Assembly (NCBI GenBank): GCA_012032975.1
Contig: JAAUPU010000037.1
Coordinates: 1 to 10,306 of the forward strand
Length of the DNA stretch: 10,306 nt
Direction of reading: 5' to 3'
Source: Caldilineaceae bacterium
Lineage (GTDB): Bacteria > Chloroflexota > Anaerolineae > Caldilineales > Caldilineaceae
The notes beneath the pieces were generated by a model. It was not told the origin of the DNA. It made no database searches and saw nothing but the letters and a program-made list of their open reading frames with translations. The translations under genes were made by a program, and so were the position numbers. Below, piece by piece: positions 1-8,710 of the stretch (its first letter is position 1; each line of letters opens with the position of its first letter).

Positions 1-215
1 GCCAGTCGGCTAGACGAGTGTTTTTGGCATCTCTTGCTCCCGAAGCGGTGAAACCGCTGGATCACGGCTGACGACCATTTTACACCAGCCAGGTTGGTTC
101 ATCCCAGACGCACAGAAGAGGCCCAAGTTACCTCGGGGTCAGGTTGCCTGGCGTGGAACAGCACGGGCTGAACTCTGGTTGGAGGGCCGACGGTTATCTG
201 CTGCCCGAGAGATTA
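1..215. other. Non-coding leader upstream of the mtaB-like gene
   Basis: I see no convincing gene here. A short hairpin is visible (AGCGGT at 44-49 pairing with ACCGCT at 53-58). A stretch around 151-172 (GTGGAAC, then GCACGGGCT) vaguely recalls the T-box antiterminator motif but lacks the conserved TGGNACC continuity, so I do not call a riboswitch. On the minus strand a 30-codon ORF runs from an ATG at 100-102 to a TAG at 10-12, with no Shine-Dalgarno I can see and no family I recognise. The stretch may be the 3' part of an upstream intergenic region. Confidence 0.4.
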
Positions 216-224
216 TGCTATACT
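216..224 (+). promoter_or_regulatory. Extended -10 promoter for mtaB-pheS
   Basis: TGCTATACT fits the extended -10 pattern TGnTATAAT with one mismatch in the hexamer. A weak -35 candidate, TTATCT at 194-199, lies 19 nt upstream, which is long; an extended -10 can work without a good -35. Transcription would start near 231, about 40 nt before the ATG at 272. This argues against the in-frame ATGs further upstream (179 and 215), which would lie before the transcript starts. Confidence 0.45.
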
Positions 225-271
225 GGCTGGCTAAGTTTAGGATTCTTAATGCGGTAAAACGGGCGCCATCG

Positions 272-1695
272 ATGCGAATCTATCTGGACCAAATTGGATG
301 CCGTTTGAACTACGCCGAGATGGAGACATTGGCGGGACGTCTGACCGCGGCCGGCCATGTAACGGTGAATTCGCCGGAGACCGCCCAGGTCATCGTCTTT
401 AATTCGTGCGCGGTGACGGCGTCCGCCGGTCGCAAAAGCCGCCAGCGGATCCACCAGTTGCATCGCTCCAATGCCCAAGCGCGCATCGCGGTGACCGGCT
501 GTTGGGCGACGTTGGCCCCGATCGGGCGGCCAGTTTGGATGGCGTCACGCTTGTTGCTGCCAATCCTGAGAAGGATCTGTTGCACACGCTGCTTGAGCCG
601 TGGAGCGCAGATCTGGACAACCTGGCCGACATCGCACAGATGCAGCCAGATGGCGCTCCCTTTCCATTTGCCGATTCTCTTGCGTCCAGCGCTGAAACGG
701 ACGAGGCTCGGCGGCAACGGACGCGCGCATTTATCAAGGTGCAGGATGGCTGCAACAACCGTTGCACCTTTTGCGTGGTCACGCTGGCGCGCGGGGAAAG
801 CCGCAGCCGAAGTGTGGGCGAGATCGTTGCCCAGGTGCAGCTAGCAGTAGCCCAAGGCGTCAGCGAGGTCGTGCTGACGGGCGTGCATCTGGGCAGCTAC
901 GGTCGCGACTTGGTGGACGATGAGCAAGGCGATCTGAAGAGGCTTGTTGCTGCGATCCTGGGCGAAACCGAAATCGCCCGGGGTACGCCTGAGCAGTCTC
1001 GAACCCTGGGAATTGGCCGATGGGTTTTTTGACCTGTGGGAGATGTGGCCGCAGCGACTCTGCCCACATCTTCATCTGCCGTTGCAGGCTGGCACAGATC
1101 GCCAACTGCGACGCATGGCTCGCCGTTGCACCGTCGAGAGCTATCGTTCCCTGGTTGCGGAAGCAAGAGCAGCCATTCCAGACCTGGTGTTGACCACCGA
1201 TCTGATTGTCGGTTTCCCAGGCGAGAGCGAGGAAGATTTCGAGCAGGGTCTGGCGTTTTGTCAAAGAGATGCGCTTCGCCCAGGTCCACATGCTTTCCGG
1301 TTCAGCGCCCGTCGCGGCACAGCCGCGGCCAAGTTTGACGGCCAGCTCGCCAAGGAGGTCAAGAAGGAGCGTTCGCGTCGAATGCACGCGCTCGTTCAAG
1401 AGAGCGGCCGGCGCGAACGCGAACGTTTTGTGGGCGCGGTGCGGCCTGTGCTTTGGGAGGCCGATAACGGCGAGTTGACCGACGAATTGGGTCGAGTCTG
1501 GACCGGCTTTACCGACAACTATCTGCGCGTGCGCACCGTCGCACCGCCAGACATGGACCTGCACAGGACGATTTCGCCTGTGCAACTGGAAGGTATCCAC
1601 GCGGACACATTGTTGGGCACAATCGTCCGCAAGTCTGGGGATGGACCGTTCACCAAAGCTTCACCCGAATTGCATGGAAGGATGGATGGCAAGCG

Positions 1696-1711
<16 letters not shown>
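272..1711 (+). CDS. mtaB: MtaB-like tRNA methylthiotransferase (radical SAM), frameshifted
   Basis: Members of this family add a methylthio group to N6-threonylcarbamoyladenosine at position 37 of tRNAs reading ANN codons, using SAM and two 4Fe-4S clusters. The N-terminal UPF0004-type domain has its three cluster cysteines at residues 10 (QIGCRLN), 46 (NSCAVT) and 77 (VTGCW). RKSRQ after the second one is typical of MtaB rather than MiaB. The radical-SAM motif CNNRCTFC is encoded at 751-774. Further conserved parts are [19 protein letters not shown] and [11 protein letters not shown], then a TRAM-like C-terminal region. The reading frame must change four times: near the C run 516-519 (one base missing), the G run 980-983 (one extra), the T run 1256-1259 (one extra), and 1289-1292. 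The changes sum to zero and give about 479 residues, near the family length. Every conserved block is kept, so sequencing error is more likely than decay. The ATG at 272 is chosen because homology begins there. The 3' end overlaps pheS by 16 nt. Confidence 0.85.
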
Positions 1712-2730
<1,019 letters not shown>

Positions 2731-2773
2731 CAAAGAACGGAATTCGGTCGAAACGAGTAGCTCTGTTCAAGTC

Positions 2774-2821
2774 AACCACGGATTGCACGGAGATGGTTCC
2801 TTGCAATCCGTGGTTTTATTT
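2774..2821 (+). terminator. Strong intrinsic terminator after pheS
   Basis: A perfect 14-bp stem (AACCACGGATTGCA at 2774-2787 with TGCAATCCGTGGTT at 2802-2815) encloses a 14-nt loop in which GGA and TCC can pair further. It is followed by a TTTTATTT tract at 2814-2821. It lies 44 nt after the pheS stop and 40 nt before the next start, so it should end the mtaB-pheS transcript. Confidence 0.9.
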
Positions 2822-2860
2822 CAGAGGGGCTGAATAGAAATCGAAAGCGAGACTCAACCC

Positions 2861-3883
2861 ATGATCCAGTTTGGCTATTGCGTTCCTATCTTTGCCATGC
2901 CAGGCCCGCGCCTCTTTCGCACCCCAAACTATGCCCAGCTTGAACCGGTGCGAAGTATGGCATTGGCCCGCCGCGCCGATGCATTGGGCTACCATTCGCT
3001 TTGGGTGGCGGATCACCTGATGTTGGGGAGAGACGACGCCATTTTGGAGGGGTGGACCACGCTGGCTGCATTGGCCGGCGCAACTCAGCGCGCCCGCCTC
3101 GGCATGATCCACCAGGCGCATTACTTTCGCCACCCGGCCCTCGCCGCCAAAATGATTGCCACGCTCGACCAAATTTCCGGCGGGCGATTCATCTTTTTTG
3201 CGGATCCGGCCTATGGTCGCGCCGAGCACCGGGCCTATGGCTTGCCCTATCCCGACGACGCAGAGGAGCGCATCGCGGCCACAGCCGAAGGCGTGGAGTT
3301 GGCGCTGGCTCTGTGGCAGAGCGACGAGCCGGTTTCGTTCGATGGCCATTTTTATCGCACAGAAGATGCCGCCTGCCACCCTCGCCCGCTCCAGCAACCC
3401 CACCCGCCGGTCTGGTTTGGCGAAGCGCATCCGCACACGTTGGCCAACTGCGCACGGCTGGGACAAGGCTGGAACAGCGTGCCGGTGGGATACGATGCCT
3501 TGAAAGAGCGTCTGGCTGCCTTGGCATCGGCCTGCCAGGCCGCGGGCCGCAACATCGACGAGATCGAGCGCACTCTGGAAATCCAGATCCTGGTCGTCAA
3601 CGAGCAGGCAGAGCTTCGCACGGCCTTGCAGGGCATGGCCGATCTGGATCCAAGCCAGCCGATCCAGGAGGAGCTGCGCGCCTTTTTGAGCGGCGAAAGC
3701 GACGATCTGCCATCCGCCATCAAATCCACCTGGTTGATCGGCACAGCCGACGAAGTCAGCACCCAGATCGAGCGCTACGTTGACCTGGGTATCAGCCATT
3801 TCCTGCTCTGGTTTGTGGACGCGCCCAGCCCGGGCGGGCTGGAGCTTTTCGCCGAGTCGGTCATGCCGCGCTTTGCGCGGTGA
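2861..3883 (+). CDS. LLM class (luciferase-like) flavin-dependent oxidoreductase
   Basis: This is a TIM-barrel enzyme of the bacterial luciferase-like superfamily, using FMN or F420; the substrate cannot be read from sequence. At 340 residues it is typical in length. Visible family marks are SLWVADHL (46-53), the highly conserved RHPALAAKMIATLDQISGGR (90-109), EGVELALALW (143-152), GHFYR (162-166) and PPVWFGE (182-188). Near the C-terminus LIGTADEVSTQIERYVDLGI resembles the usual 'G-sPeeVa-qi-~y-~~G' helix. There is no signal peptide or membrane segment. It stands between the pheS terminator and a new promoter, so it is probably transcribed alone. I see no clear promoter in the short gap before it and only a poor Shine-Dalgarno, which leaves the start codon less certain than the family. 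Confidence 0.9.
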   Translation: MIQFGYCVPIFAMPGPRLFRTPNYAQLEPVRSMALARRADALGYHSLWVADHLMLGRDDAILEGWTTLAALAGATQRARLGMIHQAHYFRHPALAAKMIATLDQISGGRFIFFADPAYGRAEHRAYGLPYPDDAEERIAATAEGVELALALWQSDEPVSFDGHFYRTEDAACHPRPLQQPHPPVWFGEAHPHTLANCARLGQGWNSVPVGYDALKERLAALASACQAAGRNIDEIERTLEIQILVVNEQAELRTALQGMADLDPSQPIQEELRAFLSGESDDLPSAIKSTWLIGTADEVSTQIERYVDLGISHFLLWFVDAPSPGGLELFAESVMPRFAR

Positions 3884-3912
3884 AAGATTGGTCAGTGATG
3901 GTACCGGGCCAA

Positions 3913-3941
3913 TTGACGCCTCTGTCGCGCTGCACTACAAT
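3913..3941 (+). promoter_or_regulatory. Sigma70-type promoter for the Gfo/Idh-patatin unit
   Basis: TTGACG (3913-3918) and TACAAT (3936-3941) are separated by exactly 17 nt, each differing from consensus by one base. The start point would fall near 3948, about 95 nt before the ATG at 4043. It is the best promoter in the window. Confidence 0.8.
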
Positions 3942-3948
3942 CGTGTGA

Positions 3949-3964
3949 ATCCACCACGGTGGAT
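3949..3964. promoter_or_regulatory. Palindromic candidate operator at the start site
   Basis: ATCCACC and GGTGGAT are perfect 7-bp inverted half-sites around a 2-bp centre (AC). The element starts 7 nt after the -10 hexamer and covers the predicted transcription start, a classical place for a repressor to bind. The repressor is unknown; none is encoded in the window. A short hairpin at the 5' end of the mRNA is an alternative reading. Confidence 0.5.
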
Positions 3965-4030
3965 CGGACCTTTTCAACACCGTGCCTCTGGCCTTTTCGC
4001 CGAATCGCCCATCAACCCAACCCGCTAGAC

Positions 4031-4035
4031 AAGGA
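4031..4035 (+). promoter_or_regulatory. Ribosome binding site of the Gfo/Idh gene
   Basis: AAGGA lies 7 nt before the ATG at 4043. It fixes that start rather than the in-frame ATG at 3959, which lies within the predicted operator. Confidence 0.75.
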
Positions 4036-4042
4036 ATCTCTC

Positions 4043-5206
4043 ATGTCCAAGTATCGCACCGCCATCATCGCCTGTGGGACCATTGCACGCGTCCATGCCC
4101 GCGGCTGGCTCGGTGTGTCCGGCCAACCCACCGAGATCGCCGCCATCGCCGACACCAACCCGGACGCTTTGCGTGAGTTCGGCGACTTCTTTCACGTCGG
4201 CGAGACGCATCGCTACACCGATTACCGCCAGATGCTCGACGCAGAGCGGCCAGACTTTGTCGATGTCTGTTCCTGGCACCAGCAACACGCCGAGATGGTC
4301 ATCGCCGCGGCCGCACGTCGGCCCAAGGCGATCCTCTGCCAGAAGCCGATGGCCGTCGATCTGGGTCAAGCGGACCAAATGTTGACCGCCTGCGCCCGCA
4401 ACGATGTCAAGCTGATCATAGCCTTCCAGCGTCCCCACCATGCCACCTGGCTCAAGGCGCGCCAGATGATCCGCGAGGGCATCATCGGCAAGGTGACCCA
4501 GGTTCAACTGGACGACGGCGGCAACATCCTCAACACCAATTCCCACAACATCCGTCTGGCCCTCTTCCTGATGGACGAACCCAAGGTCGAATGGGTGATG
4601 GGCGCGGTCGAGCGCACCACGGATCAGGTCGAGCGCGGGCTGCCTGCCGAAGACGCCTGCATGGGGCTTGCCGGCTGCGACAACGGCGCGACGATCCTGA
4701 TCCAGGGCAACCTGGTGCGCGGACTTGGCCAGGGCTGTCGGGGTGATCGGCACTGACGGTATCATGGAACTGGACACGACCCGCCCTCCAGATAGCGAGA
4801 TCCCGTCCGACGTGCCCATGTATATCGCAGAGGGCCATCGGCGCGCTATAACTACGAAATCGGCGTCGTGAAATATCTCAACTCGACCAGCGGCGGCTGG
4901 CAGCAGGTCGATGCGCCCTGGCATGACAGTTGGGCGCATCAGGCACAGGAAGCCATCGACTGGGTGGAAGATCGAGTCGAAGCACCGATCAGCGGTGCGG
5001 ATCGCGCGTTTGCTGTGCAAGAGGTGATGATGGCCTTGTTCGAGTCGGCGCGCAAGAAACAGCGCATCTATCTGCCGCTGAAGACGCGCATCAACCCACT
5101 CAATCTAATGGTCGAAAATGGCGATCTGCCGGTCGATTGGCCGGGCCGCTACGAGCGTCGCGCCCGTATCGTACGCGGCGAGGCCATGTCCTGGCATCAA
5201 GGATAA
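4043..5206 (+). CDS. Gfo/Idh/MocA family oxidoreductase, two compensating frameshifts
   Basis: This is an NAD(P)-dependent sugar or cyclitol dehydrogenase-like protein; the substrate is unknown. The N-terminal Rossmann domain starts with AIIACGTIARVHARG (residues 7-21), a variant of the dinucleotide-binding loop. CQKPMAVDL (99-107) carries the family's K-P motif with Lys101 as the likely catalytic lysine; Gln replaces the common Glu of EKP. NSHNIRLALFL (166-176) corresponds to the conserved His region of the C-terminal domain. The first frame runs to a stop near 4756. The sequence then continues in another frame (VGVIGTDGIMELDTTRP from about 4735), and from about 4844 returns to the first frame (RYNYEIGVVKYLN) to the stop at 5204-5206. 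One extra base near 4720-4735 and one missing near 4835-4845 explain this; the restored product has about 387 residues. The stop TAA shares its last base with the ATG of the patatin gene. Confidence 0.85.
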
Positions 5207-5994
5207 TGGCTGGTTCCACGATGGCTCAATCCAACTTGGATGGCAAAATTGGCGTGGCCCTCTGTGGCGGAGCGGTCCTGGGTGCAGCCCATGTAGGCAT
5301 CCTGCGCGCCTTCGAAGAGAGGGAGATCCACATTCACTGCATGGCCGGCACCAGCATCGGCGCGCTGGTCGCTGCGCTCTACGCATTTGGAACCGCCGTT
5401 GGCGAGATCGAAGCGATCGTCTCGGCATTGAGCTGGCTGGATGTGACCAGCTTTGTGCCCTCCAAGTTGGGTCTGTTGTCCAATCAGAAGTTGGGCGACG
5501 TGGTCTCAGAGGTGTTGGGCGATGTGCGCATCGAGGATTCGCCGATGCCCATCGCCTTCATTGCGGCTGACCTGCGCAGTGGGGAGAAGGTTCTTCTTCG
5601 TCGCGGCGATGTTGCCACCGCTGTGATGGCCAGCGCGTGCATCCCCGGCCTCTTTACGCCGGTCGAATTCGGCGACCGGCTGCTGGTCGACGGCGGCATT
5701 GTCGAGATCGTGCCCATTTCGCCGCTGCGCGAGATGGGCGCTGATTATCTGGTGGGTGTGGACCTGCGTGGGGAAGGCGCCTTGGCCGAGCCGCAAAATA
5801 TCGTCGATGTCCTGGTGGATACGACCAACATTGCCATTGCGACATCAAAGAGGCTGCAACTGCAGGAGGCCGACCTGGTCATCGCGCCCCGGCTGGCGTC
5901 CTACAGCTCGCTGGACACCGACAAAGTTGCTGAGTTGATCAGGATCGGCTACGAAGCCGCGCTGATTGCCATGCGCGAGGTTGATGCTCTGTGA
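5206..5994 (+). CDS. Patatin-like phospholipase (RssA-type)
   Basis: The patatin family hydrolyses acyl esters of lipids with a Ser-Asp dyad. With the start at 5206 the product has 262 residues. It shows the oxyanion-hole glycine motif CGGAVLGAAHVG (20-31), the nucleophile elbow GTSIG (48-52, Ser50) and the DGG motif (162-164, Asp162). These are the complete catalytic set, in a compact single domain without signal peptide or membrane helix, as in RssA/YchK-type proteins. The ATG overlaps the stop of the upstream oxidoreductase (TAATG), which points to translational coupling. AAGGA at 5199-5203 is only 2 nt from this ATG, so the second ATG at 5221 (family homology begins near residue 12) remains possible. 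It is a cytoplasmic hydrolase with unknown substrate. It ends 16 nt before the convergent nuclease gene, with no terminator visible between them. Confidence 0.93.
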   Translation: MAGSTMAQSNLDGKIGVALCGGAVLGAAHVGILRAFEEREIHIHCMAGTSIGALVAALYAFGTAVGEIEAIVSALSWLDVTSFVPSKLGLLSNQKLGDVVSEVLGDVRIEDSPMPIAFIAADLRSGEKVLLRRGDVATAVMASACIPGLFTPVEFGDRLLVDGGIVEIVPISPLREMGADYLVGVDLRGEGALAEPQNIVDVLVDTTNIAIATSKRLQLQEADLVIAPRLASYSSLDTDKVAELIRIGYEAALIAMREVDAL

Positions 5995-6010
5995 AGCCAT
6001 ATGATCATGG

Positions 6011-7417
6011 TTAAACCCCAAGTGTTTCGTCCAAAGCGTCGATCGTTGCCTTATCAGGTGCAGTGCCGCCTACCACCCGTTCAAATTCAGCAATGTTTGC
6101 AGGACTATCAAAATAGCCTGATGTAACCAGCAGAACGGCGCGAACATAACTTTCGATGCACTTGCGTTCGATAATTGATGAATTGTTGGAGACCAATTTC
6201 GCCACGGAAGCGGAAAGCGACAACATCGATTGTCCATCACCATCGAGGAAGCAGCCGCTTCGCACCATCGCATTGAGAATGTCCTGTACCTGGCTCCTGG
6301 ACGCGCCGATCCGTTCAGCCAGGGCTGCCTTCAGTTCAATCGGTGTAATCGGCTGATTGGATGACTTGAACATAGCGATCAACTCGACTATAGCCTGCTG
6401 CCGATATTCGGGCACAGGACGTACGTCGGCTTTGTTGAGCACCGTAGACAGAGATGTTGGCCCACTTATCGGAGCGATAATCTTCACAGTCTCCTTCTCT
6501 TCTATCTGCTTCGTAATTCCAAGCGCTACGCTCACCTTTTCCAAAAAACTGTGTTCGTTGGCAACGGTCATTCCGTAAAGATGGGTCAGATTGATCGTCA
6601 GCTCATCTTCAATGCCTAAAAGGATCAAGATTGCTCTCTCTTTCGGCACAGACAAGACTTTTCTGACGTCAGAGTACTTGGTTATATAGGCCGCGTATTC
6701 ACCTGTTTTGCATTCCAGCCATAGAGGCTGGTTGTCGATTAGGAAAATCAAATCGAGTTCAAAGTCATCGCCATTCTGAAAACTGATCTGTGGATTGAAG
6801 AGGCATGTGTATGCGAGATTCTGTCTCTTGAGCAGCGTGCAAACGCTCAAGTGGGCGTATCGCTCGAACCATCCACCGTTGACGAAATTAATGACTTTCC
6901 CATCCCGCTGTGGATTGGCGTAGATAGTTTTCGACTTCTTGTTGTAGTTATAGGATGCAAGGAAAGCATGCTTACTGAGCATGTCGCAGAATTGGGTCGA
7001 ATCTGCGATTTCATTTTGGCTGCTTGATGCCAGATTCAGACTGAAGCTCTTCCCTGTCGATAAACTGCGCTTGATATATTCGTAGACACGCGAAACGTTG
7101 CCGAACCTTTCACCAAGAAAGCGCGCCATCTGATCATACACTATGTCCGCTGCGTTTCGTTCGTGATAGTTTCTGACCGTAATACCTTTGGCAGTCAGCC
7201 AGTCGTAGACCGCAAGAGCGTCCTTTTTTGTTTCATCCTCTGGTTTTGCATCTTGTGTGGGCTGTGAGTCCGAGTACTTCTCATCAAAATTTTGGAAGGT
7301 TGGCTGCCTCTCCAACTCATTTCTTAGCAGCCGCAGTTCCGTTGTTGCGCTTCTTAGCTCCTGCAAAATTGCTTCGAGGAGCCGGGTCTGCTTGCGTCTT
7401 TCATTTGCCTTGGACAT
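6011..7417 (-). CDS. PD-(D/E)XK nuclease-like protein, Card1/DUF1887-type core with C-terminal winged helix
   Basis: This 468-residue protein matches no named gene that I recognise. Residues 8-38 are a likely coiled coil (LLEAILQELRSATTELRLL), followed by a polar linker to about 65. Residues 66-180 are a mixed alpha/beta region. Then comes GGWFERY (181-187), and about 35 residues later FELDLIF (219-225) and LWLECKTGEY (232-241). The E..., ELD, ECK order with Asp222, Glu235 and Lys237 is the PD-(D/E)XK active site as arranged in Card1/Can2 endonucleases (DUF1887). The N-terminal CARF sensor of those proteins is not evident. Residues 336-395 look like a winged helix (TPIELKAALAERIGASRSQV), and the last 70 residues are helical. 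Base composition is about 45% G+C against about 60% for its neighbours, which suggests horizontal transfer. It stands alone on the minus strand, with no CRISPR array or cas gene nearby. A defence role is an inference; a DNA or RNA repair nuclease is the main alternative. Confidence 0.75.
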   Translation of the reverse strand: MSKANERRKQTRLLEAILQELRSATTELRLLRNELERQPTFQNFDEKYSDSQPTQDAKPEDETKKDALAVYDWLTAKGITVRNYHERNAADIVYDQMARFLGERFGNVSRVYEYIKRSLSTGKSFSLNLASSSQNEIADSTQFCDMLSKHAFLASYNYNKKSKTIYANPQRDGKVINFVNGGWFERYAHLSVCTLLKRQNLAYTCLFNPQISFQNGDDFELDLIFLIDNQPLWLECKTGEYAAYITKYSDVRKVLSVPKERAILILLGIEDELTINLTHLYGMTVANEHSFLEKVSVALGITKQIEEKETVKIIAPISGPTSLSTVLNKADVRPVPEYRQQAIVELIAMFKSSNQPITPIELKAALAERIGASRSQVQDILNAMVRSGCFLDGDGQSMLSLSASVAKLVSNNSSIIERKCIESYVRAVLLVTSGYFDSPANIAEFERVVGGTAPDKATIDALDETLGV

Positions 7418-7515
7418 TTGTGGGGGACACCTTTCGTTGGGTCTAGCTGATTACGATGCGGAGCAAGCCTCTTATCGGGAAGATCGAAAAAACTTCCACC
7501 CCAAAGAGAGACAAT

Positions 7516-8564
7516 TCAAGCTGGCATTCTGCTCTGCAACACTGGCTTCAGGCGCGAGACCAGGTCGCGTTGCCGGCGTTCACCCAACAACGCACGTTCT
7601 TCGTCCATGATATCGAGCCACATCTCGTTCGCCGGTTGGTAGCTCCATCCCAGTTCGGCCTGGGCTTTGGCGCTTGAGAAGTTCAGAGATACAGTGGCTG
7701 CAACAACTTCCCGCGAGACAAAGGCCGGCAGACCCATCCAGCGCACGAACGGCTCCAACATTCCAAACATCGGCCCGGCCAGCCAGGCAGGCAGATAGAA
7801 TCTGACCTTCATCCCGCCGGGTTTTGTCATCCAGATTTTGAGTACCTCGCGCAGAGTCATGGGGTCTCCCGCCAGGTGATACACTTCGCCGTCGCGGCCC
7901 TTCTCCGCGGCCAGGGCAATCCCGCGGCGACATCGTTGACATGGACCGCAGAGTTCACGGTCTCCGGCGCCCAGGCAAAGGGCGGCATCAGTCGATTCAG
8001 ATACATACGCAGAAAGTAGCCCCAAACGGAATGGTCATTGGGGCCGACCACATGGGCGGGGCAGAGGGTCACCAGCGGCAGCCCGCGCTCTTGAAACCCC
8101 TGCGCGATCTCGTGCGCCTCGGTTTTGCTCTGTTCATAATAGGAGCGGTAGGGCGTCTGGCGGCGAAAGCTCTCGTCGCGGGGCTGCTCGCCGGTGGCGC
8201 CAAAAACGATGGTTGACGAGACGTAGACCGCACGCTCTACGCCGAGTTCCAGCGCCAGACCGAGCGTATTCTCTGTGCCGGTGACATTGATCGCGTGCAT
8301 GGTCTTGCGCGCATTTTGATGCACGCCGATCTCGTACCACCCTGCATTGTGGACCACCATATCTGCGCCTGTCATCCCCGCCCGCATCGACTCGCGTTCG
8401 GTGACATCCCCAGCGACACACCGCGCGCCCATCTGGGTCAAGGCCAGGGCTTGTGGACTGTCCGGTTTGCGCACCAGGGCGACAACATCCCAGCCGCGCG
8501 CGATCAGCGACTGGGTGAGTGGCTGTCCGATGAAGCCGGTGCCGCCGGTAAGAAAGATCTGCAT
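7516..8564 (-). CDS. NAD-dependent epimerase/reductase (extended SDR), frameshifted
   Basis: This is an extended short-chain dehydrogenase of the epimerase/dihydroflavonol-reductase type. The Rossmann loop GGTGFIG is at residues 7-13. The catalytic set is Ser116/Ser117 in VYVSSTIVFG and the YxxxK pair Tyr143-Lys147 in SYYEQSK. HVVGPND (171-177) and VHVNDVA (207-213) are typical of the extended SDR C-terminal half. After VNDVAAG the frame changes: one base is missing near 7920-7924, where the plus strand reads CCC, and the protein continues as IALAAEKGRDGEVYHLAGD to the stop at 7516-7518. The restored length is about 349 residues, normal for the family. The substrate cannot be read. A GGGAG at 8576-8580 (minus sense) lies 11 nt before the ATG. 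It follows pyrH by 146 nt on the same strand, where frr would be usual, so it may be a separate transcription unit. Confidence 0.85.
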
Positions 8565-8710
8565 TTCCGGTCAGCTCCCTCTGCGTCCTGTGATGTCACT
8601 GTGGGAAAGATGCGATTTGTGGCTAGCTGCCGCCGGCTGCGGTTGGTTCGCTTCAGGCTACGCGCCGAACTTCACAAGGCAACCAATACAACGGGGTTAT
8701 GTCATTGGCT

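Noticed and set aside
10..102. Minus-strand 30-codon ORF in the leader
   Set aside because: No Shine-Dalgarno, no recognised family, and it is short enough to arise by chance.
153..172. Possible T-box riboswitch controlling mtaB-pheS
   Set aside because: The TGGNACC core is interrupted, no stem I or specifier loop is seen, and the likely promoter lies downstream of it. Kept only as a low-interest finding.
406..1032. Separate 208-residue protein holding the CNNRCTFC motif
   Set aside because: Its sequence is the middle segment of the mtaB product after a frame change, not an independent gene.
2816..3799. Long minus-strand ORF of 327 codons opposite the LLM oxidoreductase
   Set aside because: It is a G+C-driven shadow in antisense of a clearly conserved gene and shows no motifs of its own.
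4025..5020. Long minus-strand ORF of 331 codons opposite the Gfo/Idh gene
   Set aside because: It is antisense to conserved Rossmann-fold coding sequence and has no recognisable domain.
7418..7515. Terminator between the epimerase and nuclease genes
   Set aside because: A GGAAG/CTTCC pairing exists on the minus strand but is only 5 bp, and the T run lies inside the loop rather than after the stem.
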